NCBI GenBank assembly: GCA_001799675.1
Contig: MGTX01000017.1
Coordinates: 15,661-60,276, forward strand
Direction: 5' to 3'
Length of the DNA: 44,616 bases
From: Elusimicrobia bacterium GWA2_66_18
Lineage (GTDB): Bacteria; Elusimicrobiota; Elusimicrobia; UBA1565; UBA9628
The notes below the pieces were generated by a model. That model saw nothing but the letters and a program-made list of their open reading frames with translations, searched no databases and was not told where the DNA came from. A program made the position numbers and the translations under genes. Position 1 is the first letter of the stretch. Each line of letters starts with the position of its first letter. This document shows positions 44,011 to 44,616 of this stretch, in pieces.

Positions 44011-44616
44011 TTTCAATGAAGCCAATCGCGCGGCTGATGAGTCTTGCCGTGGCGGCCTATTGTTTGCTTCCCGCCGCGACGGTTGCCGCCGGAGGCGCGG
44101 CGGCGGACTGCCCCGATCTCGACCGCGTGGACAGGACTTGGGTCGAGCATTCCGGCAAGCCTGTACCCGTTGAGCTGCTGGGGACTCATCTGGCCACGCC
44201 GCTCATGAGCGCGGCGCCGCTGCTCCTGCCGGTCAATGAGACGTACTACTGGCTCGGCATCTCCGTGCGCAATCCTTATGCCACAACCAAGGTTCCCAAC
44301 CTCTCTTGCTACCTCCTTGGAAGCGTGGCGTATTATTACAACGGCGTCGAACAAGACCCTGAACTCGACATCGTTCGGGAAATCAACGAGGGCCGCGAGC
44401 CTCAGCTCCTCGTCAACCGCCTCATCGAATTTCGCTGGTTCGATCCCAAGGAAAACAAGAAGCACCGCTGGTTCAACGTCGCCTTGGCACGCCGACTGGA
44501 TTGGCTCACTTCCGGAGACGGGACCATGGACGAAAATCTAAGACCTATTCCGCTGCCTCGGGCGCCGAATTCCCTCGATATCGCGCAAGCCGCCGATGGA
44601 CGGCGATATCTGCCGG
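44007..44616 (+). CDS. Exported protein of unknown function, cut by the window end
   Basis: The first 203 residues are visible and the frame is open to the end. Signal peptide (about 1-28, LAVAAYCLLPAATVAAGG), then a soluble region with several Tyr/Trp (NETYYWLGISVRNPYATTK, GSVAYYYNGVEQDPELDIVREINEGREP, IEFRWFDPKENKKHRWFN). No motif I recognise. ATG 44007 overlaps the regulator stop (ATGA) and has AAAAGGAGG 7 nt upstream, so the start is well supported. It appears to be a surface or periplasmic product paired with the regulator. Confidence 0.7.
   Translation, partial: MISMKPIARLMSLAVAAYCLLPAATVAAGGAAADCPDLDRVDRTWVEHSGKPVPVELLGTHLATPLMSAAPLLLPVNETYYWLGISVRNPYATTKVPNLSCYLLGSVAYYYNGVEQDPELDIVREINEGREPQLLVNRLIEFRWFDPKENKKHRWFNVALARRLDWLTSGDGTMDENLRPIPLPRAPNSLDIAQAADGRRYLP

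Overview
The window is a gene-dense, GC-rich (roughly two thirds G+C by eye) piece of a Gram-negative chromosome. Apolipoprotein N-acyltransferase, ExbB/ExbD/TonB, a probable outer-membrane barrel and several Sec-exported proteins imply two membranes. No rRNA, tRNA, insertion sequence, CRISPR array or phage gene is visible. The gene repertoire, including a TIGR02147-like regulator, HEAT-repeat exported proteins and exported proteins with long Ala/Pro-rich leaders, suggests an uncultured Elusimicrobiota-like lineage. That assignment is inference, not proof. An oxygen-dependent type protoporphyrinogen oxidase points to at least microaerobic life.

Layout. (1) 1-2067: an Aas/PlsC-type acyltransferase plus acyl-ACP synthetase whose C-terminus is lost; its frame runs into the antisense of the next gene. 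(2) 2068-10490, minus strand: one tight run secA > lnt > HDAC-family deacetylase > 2-oxoacid dehydrogenase E1alpha > E1beta > cystathionine gamma-synthase/lyase. (3) 10594-12387, minus: exported HEAT-repeat/cyclophilin fusion, divergent from an exported protein at 12415. (4) 13370-20388, plus: hom-thrC-thrB-lysC, joined by overlapping stops and starts, then an exonuclease, proC and an RNase D with its own strong promoter. (5) 20476-23464, plus: a CPBP membrane protease and an MFS transporter, both behind long exported-type leaders. (6) 23461-28017, minus: outer-membrane-like protein, a hairpin, then two paralogous HEAT-repeat exported proteins coupled to exbB-exbD-tonB. (7) 28140-34293, minus: CNNM/CBS protein fused to a PTS EIIA domain > hemE > hemY > mgtC > rlmN > GAF-like protein. 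(8) 34356-40825, plus: double PC4-domain protein, an exported-looking kinase-like protein, a Prc-type protease and ClpB (a proteostasis run). (9) 41027-44616: a small exported leader-type protein, an exported DUF4139 protein on the minus strand, a regulator, and an exported protein cut by the window end.

Three themes stand out. First, the HEAT pair plus ExbB-ExbD-TonB forms a five-gene, translationally coupled unit that looks like an undescribed energised envelope machine. Second, several genes or operons start exactly 6 nt after a TANNNT -10 box (often TGnTANNNT), which predicts leaderless mRNAs; two further genes (RNase D, DUF4139 protein) seem to need non-standard start codons (CTG, ATA). 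Third, a similar exported Ala/Pro-rich leader, ending in three of the four cases near an LFxG-like motif, sits in front of unrelated domains (membrane protease, transporter, kinase-like fold) and once stands alone.

Almost every base is coding. The longest non-coding gap is about 200 bp (40826-41026). All functional calls rest on motif and family recognition by eye; no database search was run.
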